From an uncultured Chromatiaceae bacterium (GTDB lineage: Bacteria; Pseudomonadota; Gammaproteobacteria; Tenderiales; Tenderiaceae), in contig CAMYNQ010000003.1 in NCBI GenBank assembly GCA_947259785.1, positions 1-61,740 on the forward strand: DNA of 61,740 nucleotides, in the 5' to 3' direction. Below are positions 41,443 to 52,915 of this stretch, in pieces (the first letter of the stretch is position 1; each line of letters begins with the position of its first letter). A model generated the notes under the pieces. It saw only the letters and a list, made by a program, of their open reading frames with translations. It searched no databases and was not told the DNA's origin. The translations under genes and the position numbers were made by a program.

Positions 41443-41488
41443 CTTTGCAAAGGTGGGGCAGCTGGTTTGAATCCACTCACGTCTATCA
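41443..41488 (+). pseudogene. Degenerate copy of the 3' half of tRNA-Val (candidate att repeat or dead tandem tRNA)
   Basis: GGTGGGGCAGCTGGTTTGAATCCACTCACGTCTATCA vs tRNA-Val GGTGGGGGTCGGTGGTTCGAATCCACTCGCGCCTACCA; about 30/38 aligned columns identical by eye, several differences being transitions. Confidence 0.7.
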
Positions 41489-41661
41489 GCCTCCCAAAGC
41501 TTCACCACGTGCAGGGCTTTTTATTTCTGGTTTTATCTAATCTGGATGAAGCTTGCTATCCGCTTCTAAGTGATTGATGTATAATGCCGCAGCTTTAGCG
41601 TAAGTGGTTTGTGTGCTGCTTTTTATTGCTAACAATTTTTTAGAAAATAGGATTCAAATCG

Positions 41662-43587
41662 ATGCCAGTCGTTACTCTACCCGATGGGAGCGAACGTAAA
41701 TTTAAGCAAGCCATCAGCGTGATGGGCGTGGCGGCTGATATTGGCCCTGGTTTGGCCAAAGCCACCTTGGCAGGCAAGGTCAATGGCGAGTTGGTTGATG
41801 CTTCGTATTTGATTGAGAGCGACGTTGAGTTAGCGATTGTCACCGAACGCGACGAAGCGGGGGTGGAGGTCATTCGTCACTCAACGGCTCACCTATTGGC
41901 CCAGGCGGTAAAACAACTTTTCCCTGATGCCCAGGTCACTATTGGCCCGGTGATTGAGGATGGCTTCTATTACGATTTTGCCTATAAAAACGGTTTCAGC
42001 CCGGACGATCTGACCGCCATTGAAAAGAAGATGGCCGAATTGGTTAAACAAGATATTCCAATTCAACGTTCGGTGATGTTGCGTGATGAGGCGACTAAGT
42101 TTTTTCGTGACATGGGCGAGGTCTACAAGGCTGAGATTATCGAGAGTATTCCGGCTAACGAGGAGCTGTCACTTTATAGACAGGGTGACTTTATCGATCT
42201 GTGTCGTGGGCCGCATGTGCCATCCACCGGTAAACTAAAATATTTCAAATTGATGAAGCTGGCTGGTGCTTACTGGCGCGGTGATGCCAAGAATGAAATG
42301 TTGCAGCGTGTTTACGGTACTTCTTGGGCCAATAAAAAAGATTTAAAGGCCTATCTGCATCGTCTGGAAGAGGCGGGCAAACGTGATCATCGCAAGCTGG
42401 GAAAACAATTGGATCTGTTTCACAGTCAGGAAGAAGCGCCGGGCATGGTGTTCTGGCATGACAATGGCTGGAAGATCTATCAAGAGGTTGAACAGTATAT
42501 CCGCCAGAAGCTGCGCCAGCATGATTACCAAGAGGTTAAAACCCCTCAGGTTGTTGATCGTGCTTTGTGGGAAAAATCTGGTCACTGGGATAAATTTCAG
42601 GACATGATGTTTACCACCCACTCGGAAAACCGCGATTATGCGGTTAAACCGATGAACTGCCCTTGCCATGTACAGATTTATAACAATGGCCTGCATAGTT
42701 ACCGTGATTTACCGCTACGGATGGCTGAATTTGGCTCCTGTCATCGTAATGAGCCATCGGGAACACTTCATGGCCTGATGCGGGTACGTAACTTTGTTCA
42801 GGATGACGCGCATATCTTTTGTACCGAAGAACAGATCCAAGACGAGGTCTCGGCCTTCATCGAACTGTTGTATGAGGTTTATGCCGATTTTGGTTTTGAA
42901 GAAGTCATCATCAAACTCTCAACCCGGCCAGAAAATCGTGTTGGTTCTGACGCAGAATGGGATAAGTCTGAAAAAGCACTGGAAGATGCTTTAAATAACA
43001 AAGGCTTAGCCTGGGATCTTCAACCAGGCGAAGGCGCATTTTATGGTCCAAAGATCGAGTTTTCATTGAAAGATTGTCTCGGACGAGTATGGCAGTGTGG
43101 CACCATCCAGGTGGATTTTTCTATGCCAGGTCGTCTTGATGCCAGTTATGTTGATGAAAACAGTGAGCGTCAGGTGCCGGTAATGTTGCATCGCGCTATT
43201 CTTGGGTCGTTGGAGCGTTTCATTGGAATTTTGATCGAACAATACGCTGGAGCAATGCCGGTGTGGTTGGCGCCAACCCAGGCAGCGGTGATGAGTATTA
43301 CCGATAGATCACGTGATTTTGCCGCTGAAGTGGTACAAACCCTGTCAGAACATGGCATTAGAGCCAAATCAGACTTGAGAAATGAGAAGATAGGCTTTAA
43401 AATTCGCGAGCATACGCTTTTAAAGGTTCCATTTTTGCTGGTTTTAGGCGATCGCGAAGTGGAAAATCGAACAGTGGCCGTACGTACGCGCGGTGGAGAA
43501 GATCTTGGAGTAATGGATCTGGATGCTCTGATTGAGCTTTTCTCTACTGAAATCGCACGTCGCGGCCGCGTTGTTTTGGAGGAATAA
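41662..43587 (+). CDS. thrS: Threonyl-tRNA synthetase
   Basis: 641 aa; TGS domain start [40 protein letters not shown]. Confidence 0.97.
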   Translation: MPVVTLPDGSERKFKQAISVMGVAADIGPGLAKATLAGKVNGELVDASYLIESDVELAIVTERDEAGVEVIRHSTAHLLAQAVKQLFPDAQVTIGPVIEDGFYYDFAYKNGFSPDDLTAIEKKMAELVKQDIPIQRSVMLRDEATKFFRDMGEVYKAEIIESIPANEELSLYRQGDFIDLCRGPHVPSTGKLKYFKLMKLAGAYWRGDAKNEMLQRVYGTSWANKKDLKAYLHRLEEAGKRDHRKLGKQLDLFHSQEEAPGMVFWHDNGWKIYQEVEQYIRQKLRQHDYQEVKTPQVVDRALWEKSGHWDKFQDMMFTTHSENRDYAVKPMNCPCHVQIYNNGLHSYRDLPLRMAEFGSCHRNEPSGTLHGLMRVRNFVQDDAHIFCTEEQIQDEVSAFIELLYEVYADFGFEEVIIKLSTRPENRVGSDAEWDKSEKALEDALNNKGLAWDLQPGEGAFYGPKIEFSLKDCLGRVWQCGTIQVDFSMPGRLDASYVDENSERQVPVMLHRAILGSLERFIGILIEQYAGAMPVWLAPTQAAVMSITDRSRDFAAEVVQTLSEHGIRAKSDLRNEKIGFKIREHTLLKVPFLLVLGDREVENRTVAVRTRGGEDLGVMDLDALIELFSTEIARRGRVVLEE

Positions 43588-43590
43588 AAT

Positions 43591-44115
43591 ATCGCTGCTG
43601 AGAAGAAAGCCCGTATCAATCAGGAAATAACATCACGCGAAGTGCGTTTGATTGATGCTGAAGGTGAAATGATGGGAGTGATGTCTACTGCCCAGGCCCT
43701 AGAGACTGCTGATGAAGCAGGATTAGATCTGGTTGAAGTCTCCCCGAATGCTGAACCGCCTGTTTGCCGCGTGATGGATTACGGCAAATTTATATTTGAA
43801 GAAAATAAAAAACGCCAGGTGGCGAAGAAGAAGCAGAAACAGACCCAAGTTAAGGAAGTGAAATTTCGTCCCGGGACGGAAGAGGGTGATTACCAGGTCA
43901 AACTGCGTAATCTCACGCGTTTTCTTAACGACGGTGATAAGGCCAAAGTCACACTGCGTTTTCGCGGTAGGGAAATGGCCCATCAACAGCTTGGAATGAA
44001 CTTGCTTAAACGTGTCGCGGCTGATTTAGATGAATTGGCCCAGGTTGAGCAGTTTCCCAAGATGGAAGGCAGGCAGATGGTTATGGTGTTATCACCAAAG
44101 AAAAAAGTCGCTTAA
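43591..44115 (+). CDS. infC: Translation initiation factor IF-3, initiating at ATC
   Basis: GGAGGA (43578-43583), then in-frame ATC GCT GCT GAG AAG AAA GCC CGT ATC AAT CAG GAA ATA ACA; the tool start 43642 is an internal GTG that would remove the N-terminus. Confidence 0.9.
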   Translation: MAAEKKARINQEITSREVRLIDAEGEMMGVMSTAQALETADEAGLDLVEVSPNAEPPVCRVMDYGKFIFEENKKRQVAKKKQKQTQVKEVKFRPGTEEGDYQVKLRNLTRFLNDGDKAKVTLRFRGREMAHQQLGMNLLKRVAADLDELAQVEQFPKMEGRQMVMVLSPKKKVA

Positions 44116-44163
44116 GACTTTACCTACTGCCGCAATTTAAACTGAAGTTTGGAGAAATAGAAG

Positions 44164-44361
44164 ATGCCAAAGATGAAGTCCAACAGAGGCGCAGCCAAAC
44201 GCTTTAAGGTTAGCGGATCTGGTCGCATTAAGCGTAACCAGAGCTTTCGTCGTCACATTTTGACCAAGAAGAGCACCAAGCGTAAGCGTCAGCTGCGTAG
44301 CCCTGCCTCGGTCTGTGCGAGTGATACAGCAGCAATCCGCAAGATGTTGCCTTATAGCTAA
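44164..44361 (+). CDS. rpmI: 50S ribosomal protein L35
   Basis: [45 protein letters not shown]. Confidence 0.97.
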   Translation: MPKMKSNRGAAKRFKVSGSGRIKRNQSFRRHILTKKSTKRKRQLRSPASVCASDTAAIRKMLPYS

Positions 44362-44377
44362 TTTGGAGTAAAAGAAG

Positions 44378-44731
44378 ATGCCAAGAGTTAAACGTGGTGT
44401 TACCGCTAGAGCGCGTCATAAGAAAGTACTCGCTCAGGCAAAAGGTTATCGTGGTCGTCGCAAAAACGTTTATCGTGTAGCGACTCAGGCTGTAACCAAG
44501 GCTGGTCAATATGCTTACCGTGACCGTCGTCAGCGTAAACGTCAATTCCGCGCTTTGTGGATTGCCCGCATCAATGCTGCGGCACGTCAGTGTGGTTTGT
44601 CTTATAGCCGTATGATCAATGGTCTGAAGAAGGCTGCTATCGAAATCGATCGTAAGATCCTGGCTGATCTGGCTGTTTTCGACAAGAACGCATTTGCTGT
44701 TCTTGCAGAAAAGGCTAAAGCCAGCCTTTAA
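44378..44731 (+). CDS. rplT: 50S ribosomal protein L20
   Basis: [35 protein letters not shown]. Confidence 0.98.
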   Translation: MPRVKRGVTARARHKKVLAQAKGYRGRRKNVYRVATQAVTKAGQYAYRDRRQRKRQFRALWIARINAAARQCGLSYSRMINGLKKAAIEIDRKILADLAVFDKNAFAVLAEKAKASL

Positions 44732-44774
44732 GACCTTGATGTCGTCATAACCCGACGACAACATTGTTGTTATG

Positions 44775-44803
44775 AAAGGGGAAGGCTAAGCCTTCCCCTT
44801 TTT
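44775..44803 (+). terminator. Rho-independent terminator/attenuator between rplT and pheS
   Basis: AAAGGGGAAGGC-TAA-GCCTTCCCCTTTTT. Confidence 0.85.
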
Positions 44804-44810
44804 GTTTTAG

Positions 44811-45857
<1,047 letters not shown>

Positions 45858-45885
45858 GTCAAACCAAAGCATAAAGATATAAAAA

Positions 45886-48264
45886 ATGAAATTTAGCGAA
45901 CAATGGTTGCGTGAGTGGGTTAACCCGGATGTCACTACGGCTGAACTGTCACATCAGCTGACGATGGCGGGGCTGGAAGTGGATGCGATTGAGCCTGTCG
46001 CAGCAGAGTTTAATAACGTCGTTGTAGGCGAGGTGGTGTCGCTTGAACAGCACCCCGATGCCGATCGTTTGCGTGTCTGTCAGGTGAATATTGGCAGCGA
46101 AATTTTATCAATCGTTTGTGGCGCGCCGAATGTTGCGCAAGGACAAAAAGTTCCTGCGGCGTTGATTGGTGCCAAGCTGCCTGGTGGTTTGAAGATCAAG
46201 AAGTCTAAGCTGCGTGGTGTCGAATCTTTTGGCATGCTTTGCTCACCAGTCGAACTGGGAATGGCGGACAGTTCTGATGGTTTGATGTTGCTTCCGGCAG
46301 ATGCTGAACCTGGCACTGACGTGCGCGATTTGTTGAAGCTCAATGATAAAACGATCGAGATTGGCCTGACGCCTAATCGTGGTGACTGTCTCAGCATCGC
46401 TGGTATCGCTCGTGAAGCCGGTGTAGTTAATCAGGCAGCTGTGGAAGGTCCTGAGTCAGCCGTGTTTACTGTTGAGCACCAAGACAGTTTGTCTGTCCGA
46501 TTGACTGCAGCAGAAGCATGCCCGCGTTACTTTGGCCGCATCATCAAGGGTGTTAATCCAAAAGCGGAAACGCCACTGTGGATGAAGGAGCGCCTGCGTC
46601 GCTCCGATCTACGTAGCATTAGTCCAGTGGTTGATGTGACTAATTATGTAATGCTTGAGCTAGGGCAGCCAATGCATGCTTTTGATCTGGCAAAGCTGCA
46701 AGGTGGGGTTGAGGTTCGCTATGCCGTTGAAGGTGAGAAACTCACCTTACTTGATGGTCAGGAAGTGACTTTAGCAGGCAATACCCTGGTGATCGCAGAT
46801 AAGAAAACACCAGCGGCGATGGCTGGCATCATCGGCGGTGAAACAAGTTCTGTGACAGATGAAACGCTAGATCTATTTCTTGAAAGCGCATTTTTTGCCC
46901 CCGATGTAATTATTGGCAAAGCGCGTCAATATGGTCTACATACAGATTCCTCGCACCGCTTTGAACGTGGTGTCGACTTTGAATTGCCCGCCAAGGCAAT
47001 GCGCCGGGCAACAGAGTTGTTACTTAAAATCGTTGGTGGTGCAGCTGGCCCCGTGATTGAGGTCAATGAGTCTGAAAAATTGCCGCAGCGCCAGCCAATC
47101 ACATTGCGTGAAGATCGTATCAAACGTCTGCTGGGTATTGAGCTAGAACAGGCCAAGGTGACGGAGATACTGACACGCTTGGGCATGAGTGTCGTTGAGC
47201 AGGGTAAGACATGGCTGGTTACACCGCCTAGTTTCCGTTTCGACATATCCATTGAAGCAGACTTAATCGAAGAGGTTGGGCGCATCTTTGGTTACGATGA
47301 GCTGCCGAGTCAAGCACCTAAAATGCCGCTTGAGGTTACTTTGCCGCGTGAAGCCCAGGTGCGAATGGAGCGTGTGCGGGCTTATTTACTAGATAGAGGC
47401 TACCAAGAGGCTATTAATTACAGTTTCGTCGATGCTGGAATTCAGAGCCAAATAATGCCAGATGAGGCTGCTATTGCCTTAGCTAATCCAATTTCTGCGG
47501 ATATGTCGGTAATGCGTACCAGCCTTTGGACTGGCCTGTTGCAAGCACTTAAATATAATCAAAATCGTCAGCAGGGTCGCATTAGACTGTTTGAACAAGG
47601 CGTGGTTTTTAGCAAGCAAAATGATGAAATAGTTGAAAGAAGTCTCCTTTCTGGTGTGATTACTGGCAACCTGATGCCTGAGCAGTGGGGCATTAAGTCC
47701 AGAAAAGTCGATTTTTATGATCTCAAGGCAGACATTGAAGGTCTGTTGGGGCTGACGGCTCGCTTTGAAGAATATACCTTTGTCGCTGATAATCACTCGG
47801 CCTTACATACAGGTCAAACAGCTGCTATAAAGACATCTACCGGATTGCCGATAGGGTGGATAGGTAAATTACATCCTGAGTTTGAAAAGTCTTTGGGTTT
47901 CAATGACTCTGTTTATTTATTTGAAGTTTCAGAAGAAGTTTTTTCTGAGGCAGTAAAGCCTACATTTGCAGCGTTATCAAAGTTTCCCTCTGTAAAGCGG
48001 GATCTGGCGATCGTTGCGGATGATTCTGTGTCTGCACAGCAGTTAAAAGATTGTATTGCTGGAGCATCAGGTGAATATCTGGCAAACTTACAGTTGTTTG
48101 ATGTATATTGTGGCGAAGGTGTTGAATCCGGGAGAAAAAGTCTGGCTTTAAGCTTGACCTTTCTGGATCATTCCCGCACTCTGAAAGATGAAGATGTTGA
48201 TGCCTTGGTGTCTAACATATTACTGAAACTTAACCAAGAACTACGGGCAACGCTGAGAGAATAA
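45886..48264 (+). CDS. pheT: Phenylalanyl-tRNA synthetase beta subunit
   Basis: 792 aa; MKFSEQWLREWVNP; CGAPNV; TPNRGDCLS. Confidence 0.97.
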   Translation: MKFSEQWLREWVNPDVTTAELSHQLTMAGLEVDAIEPVAAEFNNVVVGEVVSLEQHPDADRLRVCQVNIGSEILSIVCGAPNVAQGQKVPAALIGAKLPGGLKIKKSKLRGVESFGMLCSPVELGMADSSDGLMLLPADAEPGTDVRDLLKLNDKTIEIGLTPNRGDCLSIAGIAREAGVVNQAAVEGPESAVFTVEHQDSLSVRLTAAEACPRYFGRIIKGVNPKAETPLWMKERLRRSDLRSISPVVDVTNYVMLELGQPMHAFDLAKLQGGVEVRYAVEGEKLTLLDGQEVTLAGNTLVIADKKTPAAMAGIIGGETSSVTDETLDLFLESAFFAPDVIIGKARQYGLHTDSSHRFERGVDFELPAKAMRRATELLLKIVGGAAGPVIEVNESEKLPQRQPITLREDRIKRLLGIELEQAKVTEILTRLGMSVVEQGKTWLVTPPSFRFDISIEADLIEEVGRIFGYDELPSQAPKMPLEVTLPREAQVRMERVRAYLLDRGYQEAINYSFVDAGIQSQIMPDEAAIALANPISADMSVMRTSLWTGLLQALKYNQNRQQGRIRLFEQGVVFSKQNDEIVERSLLSGVITGNLMPEQWGIKSRKVDFYDLKADIEGLLGLTARFEEYTFVADNHSALHTGQTAAIKTSTGLPIGWIGKLHPEFEKSLGFNDSVYLFEVSEEVFSEAVKPTFAALSKFPSVKRDLAIVADDSVSAQQLKDCIAGASGEYLANLQLFDVYCGEGVESGRKSLALSLTFLDHSRTLKDEDVDALVSNILLKLNQELRATLRE

Positions 48265-48267
48265 GAC

Positions 48268-48573
48268 ATGGCGTTAACAAAAGCAGATATGGCCGAAAGG
48301 CTTTTTGAAGAACTTGGTCTGAACAAACGTGAAGCCAAGGAGCTAGTCGAGATGTTTTTCGAGGAGATTCGAGGGGCTCTCGAGAATGGCCGTCAAGTGA
48401 AATTGTCAGGTTTTGGCAATTTTAATCTGCGCGATAAAAACGAACGGCCTGGCCGTAATCCCAAAACGGGGGAAGAAATTCCCATTACAGCACGTCGTGT
48501 AGTGACATTTCATCCAGGGCAAAAACTGAAAGCTAGAGTTGAAGCATATGCTGGAAGCCTCGAACAACAGTGA
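48268..48573 (+). CDS. ihfA: Integration host factor alpha subunit
   Basis: [81 protein letters not shown]. Confidence 0.97.
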   Translation: MALTKADMAERLFEELGLNKREAKELVEMFFEEIRGALENGRQVKLSGFGNFNLRDKNERPGRNPKTGEEIPITARRVVTFHPGQKLKARVEAYAGSLEQQ

Positions 48574-48904
48574 GTTGCCGGAGATCCCGGCTAAACGCTA
48601 CTTTACTATCGGTGAGGTGAGTGAATTGTGTGGCGTCAAACCTCATGTGTTGCGTTATTGGGAGCAGGAATTCCCTCAGCTCAAACCTCTAAAGCGTCGC
48701 GGTAATCGTCGTTACTACCAGCGCCATGATGTCATCATGATTCGTCAGATTCGTAGCCTGCTATATCAACAAGGTTTCACTATTGGTGGCGCCAGGCAAA
48801 AACTATCTGGTACAGAAGCTAGGACTGATGTCAGCCATAGTCTTGATTTGATCCAGCAAATGCGTCGCGAACTTGAAGGCGTATTGGTAGCATTAAAAAA
48901 CTAA
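48548..48904 (+). CDS. MerR-family transcriptional regulator (start likely 48548)
   Basis: [46 protein letters not shown]; conserved ihfA-merR-tRNA-Pro context. Confidence 0.92.
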   Translation: MLEASNNSELPEIPAKRYFTIGEVSELCGVKPHVLRYWEQEFPQLKPLKRRGNRRYYQRHDVIMIRQIRSLLYQQGFTIGGARQKLSGTEARTDVSHSLDLIQQMRRELEGVLVALKN

Positions 48905-49003
48905 ATCTTCTCTGGTGTGGCTCGTTACAGTTAGGTAGAATACGCCGCTGATCAGATTCTCCAAACACCTCTTCCGAGGTGCTTCACAAAGATCATTCAA
49001 ATA

Positions 49004-49080
49004 CGGGCAGTAGCGCAGTCTGGTAGCGCACCACAATGGGGTTGTGGGGGTCGGAGGTTCGAATCCTCTCTGCCCGACCA
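49004..49080 (+). tRNA. tRNA-Pro (anticodon GGG)
   Basis: CGGGCAG/CTGCCCG acceptor, CCACA-ATGGGGT-TGTGG anticodon arm, GGTTCGAATCC, ACCA. Confidence 0.96.
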
Positions 49081-49111
49081 ATTTGAATTTTCCTCCGAAA
49101 TATCAATTTAC

Positions 49112-50392
49112 TTAGAAAACTGTGGGCAGTGTCAGTGAAAGTGCTGGCCAATAGGTAATGATTAGCACCGCGATCAACAGCAGAATAAAGAACGGCCATG
49201 TTGCTTTGTAAAGCTGTAACACTGGCTTATTAAATCTGTGACTAGCAATAAACAGGTTCATGCCAACTGGCGGGGTAAAATATCCAATCTGCATATTGGC
49301 GAGAAAAATAATGCCTAAATGAATCGGATGGACACCGTACTCTAATGCAATTGGCATGATGATGGGCACCATGATGACGATAGCTGAAAAAATATCCAGC
49401 ATGGTACCTAGTAGCAGCAAGAATATATTTAACAACAATAGAAATGTTAGTGGATCACTGACGTATTCCTGAATGGTTTCAAATATTTGCGTTGGAATCT
49501 CGGCATCAATCATATAATTGGTTGAGGCCATGGAGACACCTAGAATAACAAGTATGGCGCCAATTAGGATCATTGACTCATGCATGATGCCAGGTAGTTG
49601 ACTTAGTTTAATGTCGCGATTGATGATTACCTCAACGATGATGACATAAACTACTGTCACAGCCGCCGCTTCTGAAACCGCAAAATAGCCGCTATAGATA
49701 CCGCCGAGGACAATAAAAGGTAGTGGGATTTCCCATTTTGATTCACTAATTGCATCAATTAGTGCGTTAGTAGAGTAGGGGATTTTGGGTAGCGATTTAC
49801 CCTGCCAGATACTCCAGCCAGATAAAATCACAATCATCAAAATACCAGGCAACAAGCCAGCTAAAAATAAATCATCGATACTGAACGGCTCACCTAGTCC
49901 CATTTGTTGCGAGATTACACCGTATAAAATTAGGGGCAGTGATGGCGCAAAAAGAACGCCCAAACTACCTGAACTTGTGATTAAGCCGAGATTAAAGTTT
50001 TCGCGGTAACCAGCCTGCATCAATGCCGGAAATAACAGTGCCCCTAGAGCAACAATGGCAACACCAGATGCACCGGTAAAGGCGGTAAACAAGGCGCAAG
50101 CGCACAAACAAACTATGGCAAGACCACCCGGCATCCAGCCAAGCACGGCTTGTGTCAGGCGTACAAGTCTTTGTGGTGCACCACTTTCACTGAGCAGATA
50201 GCCGGTAAAGGTAAATAATGGAATTGCTAACAGAATTGGAATCTCAGCCAGACGATAAAATTCTATTGCTATGACAGATAGATCGACATCTGACATATAG
50301 AAACCGAGCAGGGCAGAGGCGACGATGATGATAAACAGCGGTGTGCCTATCAGGGCTAGGGCAATCAGCAGTAATGTTAAGAGTATCTCCAT
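49112..50392 (-). CDS. dctM: TRAP transporter large permease (DctM type)
   Basis: 426 aa multi-TM; GASGVAIVALGALLFPALMQAGY, FTPPVGMNLFIASH. Confidence 0.93.
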   Translation of the reverse strand: MEILLTLLLIALALIGTPLFIIIVASALLGFYMSDVDLSVIAIEFYRLAEIPILLAIPLFTFTGYLLSESGAPQRLVRLTQAVLGWMPGGLAIVCLCACALFTAFTGASGVAIVALGALLFPALMQAGYRENFNLGLITSSGSLGVLFAPSLPLILYGVISQQMGLGEPFSIDDLFLAGLLPGILMIVILSGWSIWQGKSLPKIPYSTNALIDAISESKWEIPLPFIVLGGIYSGYFAVSEAAAVTVVYVIIVEVIINRDIKLSQLPGIMHESMILIGAILVILGVSMASTNYMIDAEIPTQIFETIQEYVSDPLTFLLLLNIFLLLLGTMLDIFSAIVIMVPIIMPIALEYGVHPIHLGIIFLANMQIGYFTPPVGMNLFIASHRFNKPVLQLYKATWPFFILLLIAVLIITYWPALSLTLPTVF

Positions 50393-50898
50393 TACTGGGG
50401 TGGCTGTTGTTGACTACTTGGTTCGTCAGTCCAAAGTTTAAAGCTTGGACCAATATTGATTAAAAAGCGTAATGCCATTAGAGCAAAGCCAATAGGAATG
50501 ATGCTTTCACATAACCAGGCAGGAATGTTTGAAAAGGCCATCATTCCGTCTTCATACTCCATCAGCACAAACTGCAATGAGTAATAACTGACAATCGCAC
50601 AAATGATGGCACTGAACAGATTGGCAATTACACTGCTAATCACTTTGCCTTTGTTGGGAAGGAGGCGTGATAGGACATCTATACTGATGTGATTATTTTG
50701 TTTTGTCGCCGCAATTGCACCAAGTAGGCCAAGCCACATCACCATGACTCTTAGTAATGGATCGGTCCATTCAATGCCGCTGTCAAATAGGTTGCGTAAG
50801 ACAATTTGGCTTAGTGCCAGCAGGATCATTGCGCCCAGCGTGAAAACAAGCAAGCCATCTTCGAGCAGATGGATGAGCCGGTTAATTTTTGTATGCAT
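50392..50898 (-). CDS. dctQ: TRAP transporter small permease (DctQ type)
   Basis: 168 aa, 4 TM, EWTDPLLRVMVMWLGLLGAIAATKQNNHISID; 1-nt overlap with dctM. Confidence 0.9.
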   Translation of the reverse strand: MHTKINRLIHLLEDGLLVFTLGAMILLALSQIVLRNLFDSGIEWTDPLLRVMVMWLGLLGAIAATKQNNHISIDVLSRLLPNKGKVISSVIANLFSAIICAIVSYYSLQFVLMEYEDGMMAFSNIPAWLCESIIPIGFALMALRFLINIGPSFKLWTDEPSSQQQPPQ

Positions 50899-50909
50899 GG
50901 AGTGAGAGT

Positions 50910-51908
50910 TTAGTGACTGCCGTTACGGAAGTCATCGAGATGTTTATAAAGCAGTTGAGTGATATCGCTATTGATGACGCCATTGTCAACCAGGCCTTGT
51001 GTGGCATCTTTAACTGAGCTAATCCATTGCGCTTCGGCTTGTTCGCCGGTGGTAACGAATTCTATTCCCTGTTTTTGCAAAGCCGCATAGGCTTTTTCAT
51101 TGTCTGTCCTATTGATAGTGTTGAGGTTGTTAAATACCTTGGCCATGACTTCTTTTACAATTGTCTGGTCGTCAGCGCTTATTTTGTTAAATGCCTTGCG
51201 TTGAATAATCATGGTGCCATAGAGGTAAACTAGTGGCGTTTGATTGAGATATTTAACCTTGGAGTGCCACTGCAAGGCAATTGCGCCCATTGGTGAGGCT
51301 GCTACTGTGTCAATCAGTCCTGTTTGTAAGCCAGTTAACACGTCAGTAAGCGGTAGGGGAATAGGGCTGACACCGATTGCCTCAAATGCTGCCCTACCGA
51401 TTGGGTCATCATCAGGTGCCCAGACTTTCTGTTTTTTTATGTTATTAACATCATCAAGTGGTAGCCCTGACATCAGGTAGGCAAAGCCACCTTCACCCAG
51501 GCCAAAGCTGACATAACCATTGTCAAACAAACCCTGGATGATGAGCGAATCCATTTGTTGTCGAACATAGTCGACCTCATCATGAGAACGAAACGCTAGA
51601 GGTAGACTGTAAACCTGTGAATTTGGGTCAATGCTTTGCAGTCCGCCGCCGGTGATGGCGCCGCCATGAAGCTGACCAATGCGTATTTTTCGTAATACGC
51701 TTTTATCATTGCCCATTACGCCGCCAGGATAAAAACGGAATTTAACCCGGCCATCGGTACGCTGTTTGATTTCCTTGGCACCAGCTTTCAGCTCCTTCAT
51801 CCAGCTAGTGCCATTTGGTGCAATGGTCGCAATCTTGAATGTTGCGGAATGAACCGGAGTACTGATAAGTGCAAACAGACAGGCAAGGCTGGCAAGGTAT
51901 TTCAACAT
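50910..51908 (-). CDS. dctP: TRAP transporter substrate-binding protein (DctP type)
   Basis: Signal peptide; FKIATIAPNGTSWMKELKAGAKEIKQRTDGRVKFRFYPGGVMG. Confidence 0.93.
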   Translation of the reverse strand: MLKYLASLACLFALISTPVHSATFKIATIAPNGTSWMKELKAGAKEIKQRTDGRVKFRFYPGGVMGNDKSVLRKIRIGQLHGGAITGGGLQSIDPNSQVYSLPLAFRSHDEVDYVRQQMDSLIIQGLFDNGYVSFGLGEGGFAYLMSGLPLDDVNNIKKQKVWAPDDDPIGRAAFEAIGVSPIPLPLTDVLTGLQTGLIDTVAASPMGAIALQWHSKVKYLNQTPLVYLYGTMIIQRKAFNKISADDQTIVKEVMAKVFNNLNTINRTDNEKAYAALQKQGIEFVTTGEQAEAQWISSVKDATQGLVDNGVINSDITQLLYKHLDDFRNGSH

Positions 51909-51913
51909 ATATC

Positions 51914-52759
51914 TTATTCCTCAAAATATTCTTTTGATGTATTTAATAGCTGTTTCGCTTGTTGTTTTGCAACAGCATTACTTAGATTGAGTGTGATAAC
52001 TGTGGTTTTGGCTGTTATGACCTCATTTAGCAACTGATCATGTAATTCTTGGTCAAACATAAGTCTAGCGTATTGGCGGGCAAATTCGACCTTGGCGATG
52101 AGGTCCTGACCTTCTGAAATTTCTATGGCCTTCTCAAAATGCATTCGACCTATTGCCGGTTTACCACCGAGTGCCGGTGGTAACTGACTATTGATAACGG
52201 CTAAATAAAGATGGCCACGGCCCCATTCAAACTGCTCATCAAGCTCAACCACTCTATTCATAACGGCTTCAACTTTAGGCACTTGAGCTAATGCGTCCCA
52301 GTCATCACTATGGCTTTGAATCCAGCCAGCCCAGGCTGTGCCAAGAGCGTAGAGCAGGTCAATATTGGCTGCGTCAACACTGGCCAGAATTGCTTGGAAT
52401 TGCTCCAAATTGAGATTACTGCGTGAGCAGATCGCAGCAATTTCAGTGCATATTGCTGTACGGGCTTGTTGTAGAGATTTTTCCGTCAGCTGTTTCGCCT
52501 GTGCATTACTTGAGGCAAATAAAGATGCATAGGCACCATTTAGATTGGCACTGGCACTAAGAATGGTTGGGTTTTTAGGCGCATCAAGTACCAGGCTATC
52601 CATCATTACCATAAAGGTGGGGATGCTTGCTGCGGCAACTTCAGGGTCAGTCTGACTCAAAATGGCATTGCCGAGGTTGTTAGCGAACCGCTCGGTAATC
52701 ATCGAGGAACAGCCGCTTAGACTGAGCAGAAGCACAATTGGAATAGTTTTATAGGACAT
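51914..52759 (-). CDS. TRAP transporter TatT-component-like lipoprotein
   Basis: LLSLSGCSSM lipobox; ALGTAWAGWIQSHSDDWDALAQVPKVEAVMNRVVELDEQFEWGRGHLYLAVINSQLPPALGGKPAIGRMHFEKAI; adjacent to dctP. Confidence 0.85.
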   Translation of the reverse strand: MSYKTIPIVLLLSLSGCSSMITERFANNLGNAILSQTDPEVAAASIPTFMVMMDSLVLDAPKNPTILSASANLNGAYASLFASSNAQAKQLTEKSLQQARTAICTEIAAICSRSNLNLEQFQAILASVDAANIDLLYALGTAWAGWIQSHSDDWDALAQVPKVEAVMNRVVELDEQFEWGRGHLYLAVINSQLPPALGGKPAIGRMHFEKAIEISEGQDLIAKVEFARQYARLMFDQELHDQLLNEVITAKTTVITLNLSNAVAKQQAKQLLNTSKEYFEE

Positions 52760-52915
52760 GCCTTGGGATACTTACATCATTTAATCAGGGTGTGGGAGGG
52801 TGATTGTATAAAAAGTATTACCTTGATAGCAATCTATGTATTGATATCGTTTATCTTGGGCTTAATTATTTTATATGGCAATATGCATGACGAAATTCAA
52901 ATAGGGAAATTTAAA

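Noticed and set aside
43642-44115. infC starting at GTG 43642
   Set aside because: Conserved IF-3 N-terminal residues are encoded upstream in frame, with a good SD and an ATC start at 43591.
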